Positions 1-10,356 of a DNA stretch of 64,000 nucleotides are shown piece after piece. A program made the position numbers and the translations under genes. The notes under the pieces were generated by a model that worked only from the letters and a program-made list of their open reading frames with translations, was not told the DNA's origin and did no database searches. Origin of the DNA: Clitopilus passeckerianus (lineage: Eukaryota; Basidiomycota; Agaricomycetes; Agaricales; Entolomataceae). The stretch lies in the NCBI GenBank assembly GCA_944990035.1, contig CALYLX010000118.1, forward strand, positions 1 to 64,000, written 5' to 3'. Every line of letters starts with the position of its first letter. The first letter of the stretch is position 1.

Positions 1-3000
1 TGCATTCTTGATCATGTTTTTGGAGAGCGTTATGACGTCGCGTGCATTACCCCAGGATGGAAGTCGCGAAAGGTCCCCGAAGATGGTTGCAATTTCTTGA
101 TAGGTTTCAGAGAGAGAGTCGAGACCGTGGACGACCACGTTATTCTTGTTGAGCTGCTTTCGTAAGAGTTGGATGCAGTGGTCGGGCGCCATACTGTGGA
201 ACATAATCTGCTCGGGAAAACGACTAGCAAGGCCCGAATTGACTGCGAGTAGTCGATTCATGTCCTTGTCGTATCCCGCCAAAATGACGATGAGTTTGCC
301 CTTGAACTTATCTTGGGTCAAGAGCCCGACAAGCTCGTCAATGGCCTCCTGTGCGAAGGGACCTTCACTGAGCCTGTATGCCTCATCAATGAAGAGGACC
401 TTTCCGAGCCCCTTCTCGAGTTGTTTCAAGGTTTTCGGCCCGGTTTGCCCAACATACTGGGCGACAAGATCGGTTGCAGAACACTCTACAACTTCCGTAG
501 TCGACAGGATGCCCATGTCGTAGTACACCTTTCCCATCTTTCGAGCGACAGTTGTCTTTCCGGTACCTGAAAGGTCGGGTAGGCATCGCTGAAATGACTG
601 AACTGAAACACTCACCTGGGGGTCCTTTGAAGACGAAACTGAAAGGGATCAGTTCGCGATAGTCCGCGTTCTTCCTCTGCTTTGTGACTTGCACCAGCTT
701 TTGGTAGCTCTCCAACGTCCCGATGAGGTCATCGAACCCAACGACATCTTCGAAGAGCTGCTTCAGACTACCAGCGGAGCGAGCGTCTCTGTCAAAGTCG
801 GGATCGAAGTCTGCAGGTTGCAGAATGATATCGTATGGGCAAGGGTTTTCGGAGGCTATCCGCGTCTGATAACGCAGTTTAGCAGCACTGAGCAGGTTCT
901 CCACTTCTCCGGCGTTCCCAAAATTTGGCTGGTTCCTTGAGCGATCAAGGATTCCAATTGCGGTGGCCTTGGCCATGTCAGTGGCATGGATGTCCTGTTC
1001 TCCTAGTTTCTTGTCTAGGATTTGCAGAAGCTCTTTGTTGGTAAAGTCTTCAAAGTTGAACGGATCTTCAATGGCAAAGCGGCGCGATAGTCCTTCATTG
1101 ACGTTCTGCAGGGAAAAAAATTACCATCTGATAACCGCAGTAATAGGGATTTCGTTACCTGGAACATCTCCATCATCTTCTCTCTGTAACCCAAAAGCAA
1201 CACACATCTATCGTCTCCAGGTACATTCTGCACTTCTGCTACGATTGTATCAATGACAGCAGTTTTGAACGAGTCGTTGCCCCCTCCTTCTCCTGCCACC
1301 GTAAAGCATGTATGCCTGAATTGGATGCTTCAGTAGGACCTTCAACGCTCATAGAGGTAGGGCCAAACCTCATCAATAATGAGAACCTTCCCTCGGTGGC
1401 GCAAGAATGCCTTTTGTCTGTTTCTCGGACTCTCCCAGGTGAGCACCGACAAAATCGGAAGGATTTTTGTCACCACTGTAAGTTTAAAAATGAGCTCCCG
1501 AAAAAGCCAATAAGAGGCAGCTGGTACTCACCTTCTCCGTTACTCAGTATTCTCAAATCAGCAAGAATTTTGCCATACAACGTTGCAACGGTTGTTTTCC
1601 CAGTTCCAGGCGACCCGAGAGAATACGGTTGAGAGAGAATTCAAGGGCTTGAGTTCCTTGAGTCTCTATCGTAATTGACCTCAATTGTGTCGGTGAGGTC
1701 TCGAACGGCATCCTTGACGGTGCTTAAGCCAATCAGGCTTTGCAACTCTGCCCATGCTGCACACTTTTCAAGTGCTTGCGAAGGCCGTGGCCCAATCAGG
1801 TCTTCCTGGAAAGGAAGAAATCGTCTGGACGCAATCCTCTTTTGCGGAGGTCTTGTACCCGCTTCGCTTGCGCCCGGGCAATCCTTTCGACAACATTCTG
1901 CAGATCCCTTGCATTGCCGAATCCAGGCCTTCCCCGCCTCCTTGCAAGTCGACGAATTACAATACGGACATATAGGCCGTCCAAGCCGTCGTCAATATTC
2001 ATCCTCCCGAGTATGTCTTCATGACCAAGCTCTTGAAGATTGCAAGCAGCTCGCTGTCGCTGTAATCGGCAAATGTAAACCTTTGCGGAACTCGACTGGG
2101 TAGACCGGGGTTGTGCTCAAAGAAACTTTCCATTTCTTTGTTATATCCAGCCAGGATAAAGACGACTTTGCCGACATGATTTTCCATCTCTGCTAGGAGG
2201 TCCAACACCTGTTTACCGGAAAAATTGTGACCGGCAGCGAGCTGGTAAGCTTCGTCGATGAAAAAGGCGCCACCTCCCGCTTGCAGGATCGTGTCGAGTG
2301 ACTTCTGGCACCCGAAACCCCGTCGTTTGCAAGCCGAGACCCAGTGATCTCCAAGAAATAGTCGTTAGGAATGGCATCAACCGAGGCCAGGAATTTTGCA
2401 AACAGACGTGCAACTGTAGTCTTGCCTATACATATATCAGAAAATGATGGTGAAAACAACGTTTAGGTGATCCACCTGTTCCTGGATTGCCCAAAAATAC
2501 GGAATTGAGCCTTTCGTTCGCTAGAGGAACACCTTGTCGTTTTTATCTCGATGGCCGCCTTGATTGTAAGTATTGTATCCTTCACTTCCTCCAAGCCAGT
2601 CATGCTCATGATATCGTCAATAGCAGCATTGGAAGCCCCTTCGAGGATTTCTGTCTCTGCCACTCTGTCTCTGAAGGAGATGGTGGTAGAGGTGGGATTT
2701 CTCTTTGATGGGTACCTGGAGTTGGACCAGAGGTTGTGAGGGTTCTGTCGGGAGGCGCTGGAGGATTCGTCTGGTAGGCTGAGAAGCACCAAGAGGGGTC
2801 GTTGTGGGAGGAACATTTACTTTCTGGTGATGTTGACTAGGCGTCGAGTTCTGTTTAGGAGGATTGGTCTGATTGGTTGTTGTCGAGGATGAGCTGGTGA
2901 AGCATGATGTGTCGGAACATTGTTAGCCCCTGCGCTACGAGCTACCTCCTTTTGGGTTGGGGGTACCTTTGTGGCTTTCAAATTAGCCACCTTTGCAGCT

Positions 3001-6000
3001 AGTGCCTTAAGATCTTCCTCTTTCTGACGGATGATTGCCTCTCTCTCCAGCTAGACGGGCATCTTGAGCGAGCCGTTCTTGCTCAGCAATCCGTGCGTTC
3101 AGGGCATCGATTTCTTCATTGTGCTTGCGCTGATCAGCTTCGCGCTTCTGTTGGAGTTCGTATTCCCTGAGTATCTTGGCCTCCGCAGCTTTCCTGTCAC
3201 GCTCGCACTGATTGCAAACAGCAGGACGGCCCTGAATACACTTCCAAGTCTGTTGATGGCCTTTTGGGCATGTCGCGCATGACAAATTCGCAGCGCATCT
3301 TCGAATGGTCGACTATTTGATGACATTTAGACTGACAGGTGTGCAGTCCGCAGCTGAGAACAGTCCCACTGGCAAGATGAAAGAAAGGGTCAGGAAGAGT
3401 TTAACACAAAACCACAACGCCACTCACCATGGTTTGGAACAACCACCATCAGGGCAGTGACTGTCAAAATCATGAACAGTCTTCAGGAGGGCTGTCTGAT
3501 CAGGGTGACGTTGGCATACAACGGAAGACCCTCGAAGACGTGATTGCCATTTCTGAGGAGATCAAATAACTTTCGCCACATCTCGCCACCTTTTCGAGAG
3601 TTAGAAAAAGTGTTGGCGTTTCCAATGAGAATCAGCGCATTTCGAGCCCGTGAAAGAAGAACGTTCAACCGTTCCGAGGAGATCATGAAGCCGATGTCGT
3701 TCTGGCTGTTGCTTCGTGTGAGGGAAGCAATTACAACATCGCTTTCTTCCCTGATAGTTATCTGATATCTAGTCAGAAGAGTACAAGCCATAAGTCAATG
3801 GTCATATTACTCACCAATGGTCGCTAATCGTATCGGTTTTCTGGCCATTCTAGCTGCTGCAGCGGTCATCAGCCCGGCTTTCACCAGGTCATGGGAGTCG
3901 AGGTCATTAAGCAGTGGGTCGGCGTCCTTTCCGCTTCGTAATGCAGCTTGCAATTTATGCAACTGTCCTAGATATGGTGTCAAGATGACCATTTGCTCAG
4001 TCGAGTAGCCCTGTTGAGCAAGATAACGTAAGATCTTGAGAACCATCATCACTTCGTAGGTGTTCTGCTTTGATGACTTCGAGCCACCATCTCTCTTGTC
4101 GGCAACTTGGGCGAAATTGTCTTCTGGGTGTGCATGGCTAAGGAACACAATGTTGCTCTGAACGCCAAGAAGGTCCGGTCGGCTCCTTGTGGAGGAAGCA
4201 TCCGAGAGCTCGGGGTAAGTGAGAGTCCGTATGAGGGATGATATTTCGGGCCGCATTCTGTGTTGTTTGGTGAGGGTCTTGTGAGGATAGCCTTTCAGGA
4301 TCAGGCGTTCAAAGAGACCTGTTCAAGTCGAACCCTTCGCCTTTCTCGACAGTGAGTTGGTAATTGTTAACCTTAGGTCTCAACTGTCTGCACAAAAATG
4401 TCAGTACACTGGTAAAGAAGACATGCCCATGACTCACTTATGATCGCCGATGAGGACCAGCTGTCTTGTCTTTCGCGTGAGCGCGGTCAAGACATGGCTT
4501 TCCAGGATTTCTCCGGCTTCTTCAACGAGAAGCACATCGGGTGCGACAGCCTGGAGGCTCCGGCTATACTTGGCCGCTGCAGTGGTGGTGCAGCCTATGA
4601 TAGTCTTGTCCTTCATTATATCCGCATCCTTCTCCGACAGCTGTTGAGCAAGCTGGGTATTGAGTTCGTTGAATTTGGAGGCCGCGGCATACAGGTCGTC
4701 AATCTGCTCTAACAAATAGTTCTTCTTCCACTCGGCAAGCTTTGCTTGGCGCCCGAGCTGCCGCAGTGTCCATACACCTTGTGAATTGCGCACGTTGTCC
4801 TCGTTGACAAAGATTCCTGCGTCCTCCCTTTGACCCATCTTTCGATCAGATAGAGGGAATCAACAACTTTTCCATCTTGCCCAACTCGTTGATAACCACC
4901 GCTGTCGGTTGCGGTGACCAGGAAGGCGGTGAAGAAGGCCGAATCTTCAAATTCGATGTAGTTGAGGATGCTCCGCAAAGTTACGGCGGATTGGAGGTAC
5001 AGCTCAAAATCCTCTTCAAGTTTTTGTACCAGACATCAGATTCTGCTCGTAACTCGTCGATGACAGCCCACATGGCTTGATTCCTTCGAAATGTGGAGGC
5101 TTGTTTGGAGAGCATCAGCGGTTCCGTACGTTGCGTGGACTTGCCGCCAAGCCTAACCATGCTTTCCTGAGGAATCCCAATGTCCAGCAGGGAAGTCAGG
5201 ATGTCATCAAGCGCATGGTTGGTGTAGCAAACAACGAGTATCTTCAACCGTGTGTGCTCGTATATGCCCTTCGCGATAAGGGCACCGATGAGGATTTTCC
5301 TGTGCCTTAGAACAAAAGTCACTATGGTGTCCGTTGGTTAGAGTTAGGCGTCATACCAGGCGGGCCTTGGATTAGAGACGCTTTGGGTCAATCCAGCGAC
5401 CAAGGAAGCTGCTTGATAGCGATCCAATTGGATGCTTTTAGGTGTTTTGAGGATGGCTTTGAGGTCCTGCTGGGTATTGGATTGCAACTGGCTGATGAGG
5501 TCGTCAGGCTTCCCGGGAGCCGCTGAGATTGGTTGTGTATCGTCCCATAGCAGAAGTTCTGAGAGAACTGGAAGCTCTCTGATGTCCTTGAGTCGTTGAA
5601 GGATGGGGGTATATGAAAACATGGCGGTGTCGATTTGAAAAGTTTGACCTCCCGTGCTGTTTTGAGCTTCACAGAGTACTTTCTGTGGCGCTTCGCCTTC
5701 GATTTGAAGGACGATGATTGGTGGGGTTTTCACCAAGAGGTCTTCCTCCTTATGGATGGTAGGAAAGGCTGCGATGTCGCCATCAATTAACAAGCATGCT
5801 AATGATTGGTGCCGAAGTAGGTTTCTGTTATCTGTAAGGGCTTTCTTCCGATCCTTCTCTTCCTGGTGACCCTTGAGCCCCGGGAGATCATCCGGGCATT
5901 TGAAAGTGATGCCCCAATTGCATCGTCTTCTGTCTGGCCCACAGTATATGCCAGCCAGCTCCAAGCTGTTGATAACGGTGCCACGGTGACGGCCTTTCTT

Positions 6001-7092
6001 CTTTCCGGTGATAATCTGGACCTCCTCCTTCAGCTCGTATATCATGTCCTCGCGGAGAAGTCGAAATTGATTGTCGAGATGGGTTGCGATACGGGAATCG
6101 GGGTCTGAGCTGTCGACTTCTGCGCAGCTACGAATGAAGGCCGGCTTGGTGCATGTAATTTCATCCGCAGAGGGCACGATAGAAACCTCGCGGAAGTCGG
6201 GGAAGTCATTGTCGTGACGCCCACCTGGGCCTTTCCTCCCTTTCTTGACGGGTGCAGCCCCAGCATTGCACGCATTCAAGATCAGCTTGATCTTCTCTCC
6301 ATGGTCACGTACAACGGTGTCAGCAGAAGCGATCAAGCTCTGAAGATTGGCGGAAGCTTGATCTCGATAGCTCGTGGGTGAGGATGGATGAGCCACAAGG
6401 TAATGCAGCAACCAGCCGAAACACTGCTGAGCCGGGGTTGAAAGGGCGCCGCTGGTGAAGGATTGATGGAAGGCATCCCAAAAATGGGTGGGTCAACGAC
6501 TTTCTGCACGAATTGATACAGAAGTGTTCCTGCGCCCAGATCCATGATTTCTGGGGCTTGTAGATAGTTGAGGAGCTTTACAGCGTCTCCGTTGAAGAAA
6601 CTTGCATCAAGTTTATACCTCATGGCGCTCTGAATGGCAGAGAGCCCATCCTTGGCCGCAATCACTTTGCTGATACATGAAGCTCGATCTGTCTGTGCAC
6701 AGATGGCCTCAATAAAGAGAGCTGAGTTCTGAGGAGTGATTGGCTGTCGGCCATAGATGATGCTGTCAAGATGCTTGTTTAGTCTTGCGACTCGAGCTTT
6801 ATCCATGACGGTAGTGGGAGAATTGAAAGTGGTCAGCGGTGCTATATGCTGTTGGGCAACGATGGGGACAAGAGCGGCAGACGGCAGAGGCCGTGGATTA
6901 CGTGAAGAAAACCGGGGCTCGTGTGTTCTTGTGGGTGCTCCAGCGCCTAAGAGCCCACAGATCAAAGAAGTTTTCCAACCAGAATAGCCAGGAATGGTCA
7001 AACCGCGGATCCTTTGGCCCCGGATTCATCGTAGAGCGTCTAGTGACTCGAGTCTTGAGCTGAGTGCAGCCGGGTAGCCGACGTGGTGGCAT
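1..7092 (-). CDS. NFX1-type zinc finger / SF1 helicase fused to three CbbX-like AAA+ ATPase modules (partial, C-terminus off the left edge)
   Basis: A giant multi-exon protein. Reading right to left: a helical N-terminal region with VMDKARVARLNKHL (near 6800); a superfamily 1 helicase whose Walker A GPPGTGK is split by an intron (5370-5290), followed by VVCYTNHALDD, the Walker B-like VLLVEEAGE (near 4530), LVLIGDHK, and late motifs with LNVLLSRARNALILIG (near 3650); a Cys/His-rich NFX1-type stretch (3480-3190); a charged coiled coil (3190-3060); then AAA+ modules with Walker A near 2500-2430, 1610 and 590 and FIDEAY Walker B motifs near 2260 and 400. The helicase resembles ZNFX1 and the AAA modules resemble CbbX/SpoVK. 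Helicase-plus-AAA proteins of this kind are, to my knowledge, found in filamentous fungi; the role is unknown, with RNA surveillance or remodelling an inference. About ten apparent frameshifts, mostly in homopolymers, interrupt the frame. The start is uncertain: ATG at 7092 or 7041 fits only with an unresolved junction before 6806. Confidence 0.8.
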
Positions 7093-7366
7093 TTGCTCAG
7101 TTGACAATCTGCTAAGAAAACCGCGATAAGTACCTCAACCTTTCCTTTTTCTGCCAGGAACATTGCAATTTACAGCATTATCGCAACCATCCCTCGAAGT
7201 AATCCGATGCGGAAGAACATAATCATAGTCCTCCGAGGGGTGGTTGCCATAATACTCAAACCAATACATGTGGGAAGTAAGATATAATTCGGACTATAAG
7301 GCAAACCGGTTGTACAGCGTGTAGATCCATCGAGATGACGGAGAATAAGTATCGAATAGATTCCGG

Positions 7367-8460
7367 TTACTGCTGTTTATCCAGAGCAGCCCGACGGTCA
7401 TGCTCTGCAATATCTCTGTCAAATAGGGGAGTCAGCTTCGGGTACACGAGGAAAAAACATGAGTAAACTGACATTGCTTCCCAAGGGTAATCCAACCTGC
7501 AGAAGGTCAGTCACCACCGTGAACCCGAATGAAATAATTATTTACGCACCAAATGTCTGTCACATCCTCGCCAGCGAAGTATCTAGTTGGTCGTCTAAGA
7601 ACAAGAGAATGATTGTTCGTCAGCAAGCGAAATACTCACGGTACATCAGACGGGAGATCCGCGAGCTTGGTCTTCTCCTTATTGTGGACGACGAAGACCG
7701 CGAACTTCGTAGCTGCTCTCAATGCCTCCCTTTCGGATTCGGGGTGGGAGAGGAGCTCTTCCTCGACGTCTTTCTTGAGCTCATAAAGAGCATAACTAAT
7801 GAAATCAGCGGCAAGCACGCCAGGCCGATCGGAAGAACGTACCTCAATGTTTTCCTGGTGTCATCCACTTCGTCCTGTCGACGATGAGGTCGAGGCAGAG
7901 CGGGAAAGCAGATTAACATACGACAATCAAGTTCCGCTTGCCCAGTAGTGTCTTTCCGGGGGTCGGAGCTCTATTTGATGGATAAGAACCGACTTGAGAT
8001 AACAAGCCCAGATAACGTACAGCCATTGTGTGCGGACGACCTCCTTGCCGATCTGTTCGGCGCTGGTCCCAGGAAGAGGCTCGTAGAGTGAGAGGCCAAT
8101 TGCTTGTATCTGAAGGGCTTTGTTTGAACCTATTTCACGCAGGAAAGTGCGCTATATGAGGTTTGCTCTTAATAAGTCATTTATCTGGCGGGATTTGCAA
8201 AAATAGTACCATGACGCGAGCCGGGAAGAAGCCACTGTTGAGGGCAATAAGACACAAGTATTCGAGATCGGTCATGGATATTTACCCTCCACCTAGAAAA
8301 TTTCAGCAAAAGCTGGAAGGTTGGCAGTTCATGAATACCCACCAATTGCGATCATGAGATCGGGATTGAACGTCTGAGCGATCGTAGGCGTCACTTTTCT
8401 GATTAAATTGTGGATGTCGTTGTAGGAAACATGGTAGTGCTTGATTTCAGCTTCGGCCAT
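7367..8460 (-). CDS. HPT1: hypoxanthine-guanine phosphoribosyltransferase (HPT1/XPT1 type)
   Basis: Purine salvage enzyme that joins hypoxanthine or guanine to PRPP to give IMP or GMP in the cytosol. Starting at MAEAEIKHYHVSYNDIH, about eight exons join cleanly: PDLMIAIGGGFFPARVM, RTFLREIGSNKALQIQAIGL, then the PRPP-binding loop LIVDEVDDTRKTLR (split by an intron at 7918-7879), FVVHNKEKTKLADLPSD, RYFAGEDVTDIW and LDYPWEAM before a TAA at 7367. The order and motifs match yeast Hpt1 along the whole length, including the YPWE segment near the C-terminus. Yeast Xpt1 is a close relative, so xanthine as a further substrate cannot be excluded. No frame errors are seen. It is transcribed divergently from RPC53, with only 125 bases between the two ATGs. 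Confidence 0.9.
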
Positions 8461-8585
8461 TGTCGTTGTCGTCGGGTTCGTTCGTGGATTCGAGAAAGTT
8501 GTCGAGGGCCAAGTCTAAGTAATCGAGGATGATTGAAAGTCCTTTTGCCGTCACGTGAAACAAAAAACTCTTGATTCCGCTCGTA
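8461..8585. promoter_or_regulatory. shared divergent promoter of HPT1 and RPC53
   Basis: Only 125 bases separate the start codon of the phosphoribosyltransferase (left, minus strand) from that of the RNA polymerase III subunit (right, plus strand). Both 5' leaders and all core promoter elements must lie here or overlap the neighbouring exons. I see no clear TATA box. Promoter function is inferred from geometry alone. Confidence 0.5.
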
Positions 8586-10134
8586 ATGTCCGGTGAGCGT
8601 GCTCATCGTTAGCGACAACGAGCGTAAGCTCAATACATGCAGGTACACCTTCAGGCTCAGGGACGCCTCCAACAAAGGCTATTGGCAGCCTTGCCAAGAA
8701 GCAAAGCGATGTAACGCGTCAAGGTACTCAAAAGATGAAATTCGTACCAACGCTACCTGGTCGGCGAAAGAAGGAGTGAGTAAGTCACCTCGAATCGCAC
8801 ACGTACGCTCAATATCTGACCCAGAATATCGCAGAGAAGTGAAAGCTGTATGTTCATTGGATAGAGAACTTTGGACTTGGAACTAACACACCCAAGGAAC
8901 CTGCGCCGCAGGAGTCACCAGTGACAGCATCTTCGTCAACTTCTGAACGGGGCTCTGGGCGCGGTCGCGGACGTGGAGATGCAAGGGGAAGAGGTCGTGG
9001 TAGAGGTGCTGCTCCTCCTTCAGTTGAAATGACAGCTAGTGGTCCCTTTGCAATGGGACCTGCCCTAGCAGGCAACACTGCAGCGAGACGCACGGTTCCT
9101 CGATCCAACTTCGTTCCAATCCCAATCCCTGGTTCTGGGCCTTCATCTGGCACTTCTACGCCTCATGTTACTGGCTCGATCAAGCTCGAACCGGATGTGT
9201 CGAGCAAAGTAGCATCCAGCCGTTCCAGTGTGGATGATGAAGTCTATTCTGAACCTGATGAGGGCGTCGAGATTATCGACATGGAGGATGTCAAGCAAAT
9301 GGATTGGATGGCTCCTGATAGTTTAAAGGCGGAAAAGTTCAAGAAGCCTAAGAAGGAGGAGGCTAGCGAGGCTGTCGGTGCGTTCATGTTCACTACCCAA
9401 CTTGTTCTCTTACTTAACTTACCAGCGGCCGGGGAAATTGATGCCGCAAATGCTATTGACCTCAGTGAGAGTGAAGAGGAAGAAGAGCTGGAGGACATCA
9501 TCGAACATTTCGCTGCCAAAGCAGATATTGAGCAGGTATGAGCTTTCCTTCTCCACCGGATGTGGTTGCTCACTTTCGTTCAGAACTCGGAATTGAGAGA
9601 AGAAAATCTCTATCTATTCCAGTTTCCTTCTCCGTTCCCGAAGTTCATCTCGAAGGAGGCCAAGGACAGCTTCTTGGCTGAAGCCGAAGCATCGTCTTCG
9701 CAGGTAAAAAAAGCTGTAAAATCCGAACCTGGAGGAAAGGCGGTGGGATCGGTATCAAAGTCCAAAGAGGTTGAGCCTGAACCTGAGCAGAAGGTGGACG
9801 GTTTGATCGGTGAACTAGTCGTATATCGCAGCGGTGCGGTCAAGATGAGGCTGGTCAATGGCATTTTGTTGGATGTAAGTAATTTTAATATATCGCCGAC
9901 CACGGGACTTATGTTTCTCGTGTCTAGGTCAATGCCACCACTCAGCCCTCTTTCTTGCAACAAGCATCATATATAGACCAAGAAAGCAAAAAGTTGGTTG
10001 TTCTAGGCGAAGTCAACAAGAGGTTCGCTGTTGCTCCAGACGTCGACGCCTTGTTGGCAGCGATGGAAAATAAATACAAGGGTCCACCAAAAACATTTGA
10101 CGAAGAGGGTCTGATAGCAATGGATACTACATGA
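8586..10134 (+). CDS. RPC53: DNA-directed RNA polymerase III subunit RPC4 (RPC53)
   Basis: Subunit of RNA polymerase III that, with RPC37, acts in termination and re-initiation on tRNA and 5S genes. The first coding exon is only ATG TCC G (8586-8592). The second (8643-8775) gives GTPSGSGTPPTKAIGSLAKK and then MKFVPTLPGRRKKE, the conserved short motif of the family. A 23-base exon (8825-8847, EYRREVKA) follows, then an Arg-Gly-rich region (RGRGRG) and a long acidic linker. The conserved C-terminal domain contains LYLFQFPSPFPKF, IGELVVYRSGAVKMRLVNG and KKLVVLGEVNKRFAVAPDVD, ending at TGA 10132-10134. All junctions keep frame. The family match is strong at the C-terminus; the tiny first exon is a splice-site inference. 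Confidence 0.9.
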
Positions 10135-10356
10135 CGTAGACACTAGTAGGCAGAATCGCAAATGTCTATTGACACCATTTACCCCCAAGACACAAGAAAA
10201 AATAGAATAATCTAATACATTTGAAACCAACTATGCTCGGGTATAGTACAACGTCTTCCGCAACCGAGCGCATTATATGTTACACCGGGCACGCAATACG
10301 TAAATGAGAAGCAAAGGGTATGTCATCGAAAGGAAACTACGAACTGCTGAAGCTCA

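Noticed and set aside
1..7092. Calling the helicase/AAA gene a pseudogene because of its many frame breaks
   Set aside because: Motifs on both sides of each break remain well conserved and most breaks sit in homopolymers, as in the essential guanylate kinase gene.
7459..7887. 142-codon plus-strand open frame
   Set aside because: Antisense shadow of the HPT1 exons, which splice into a complete phosphoribosyltransferase on the minus strand.
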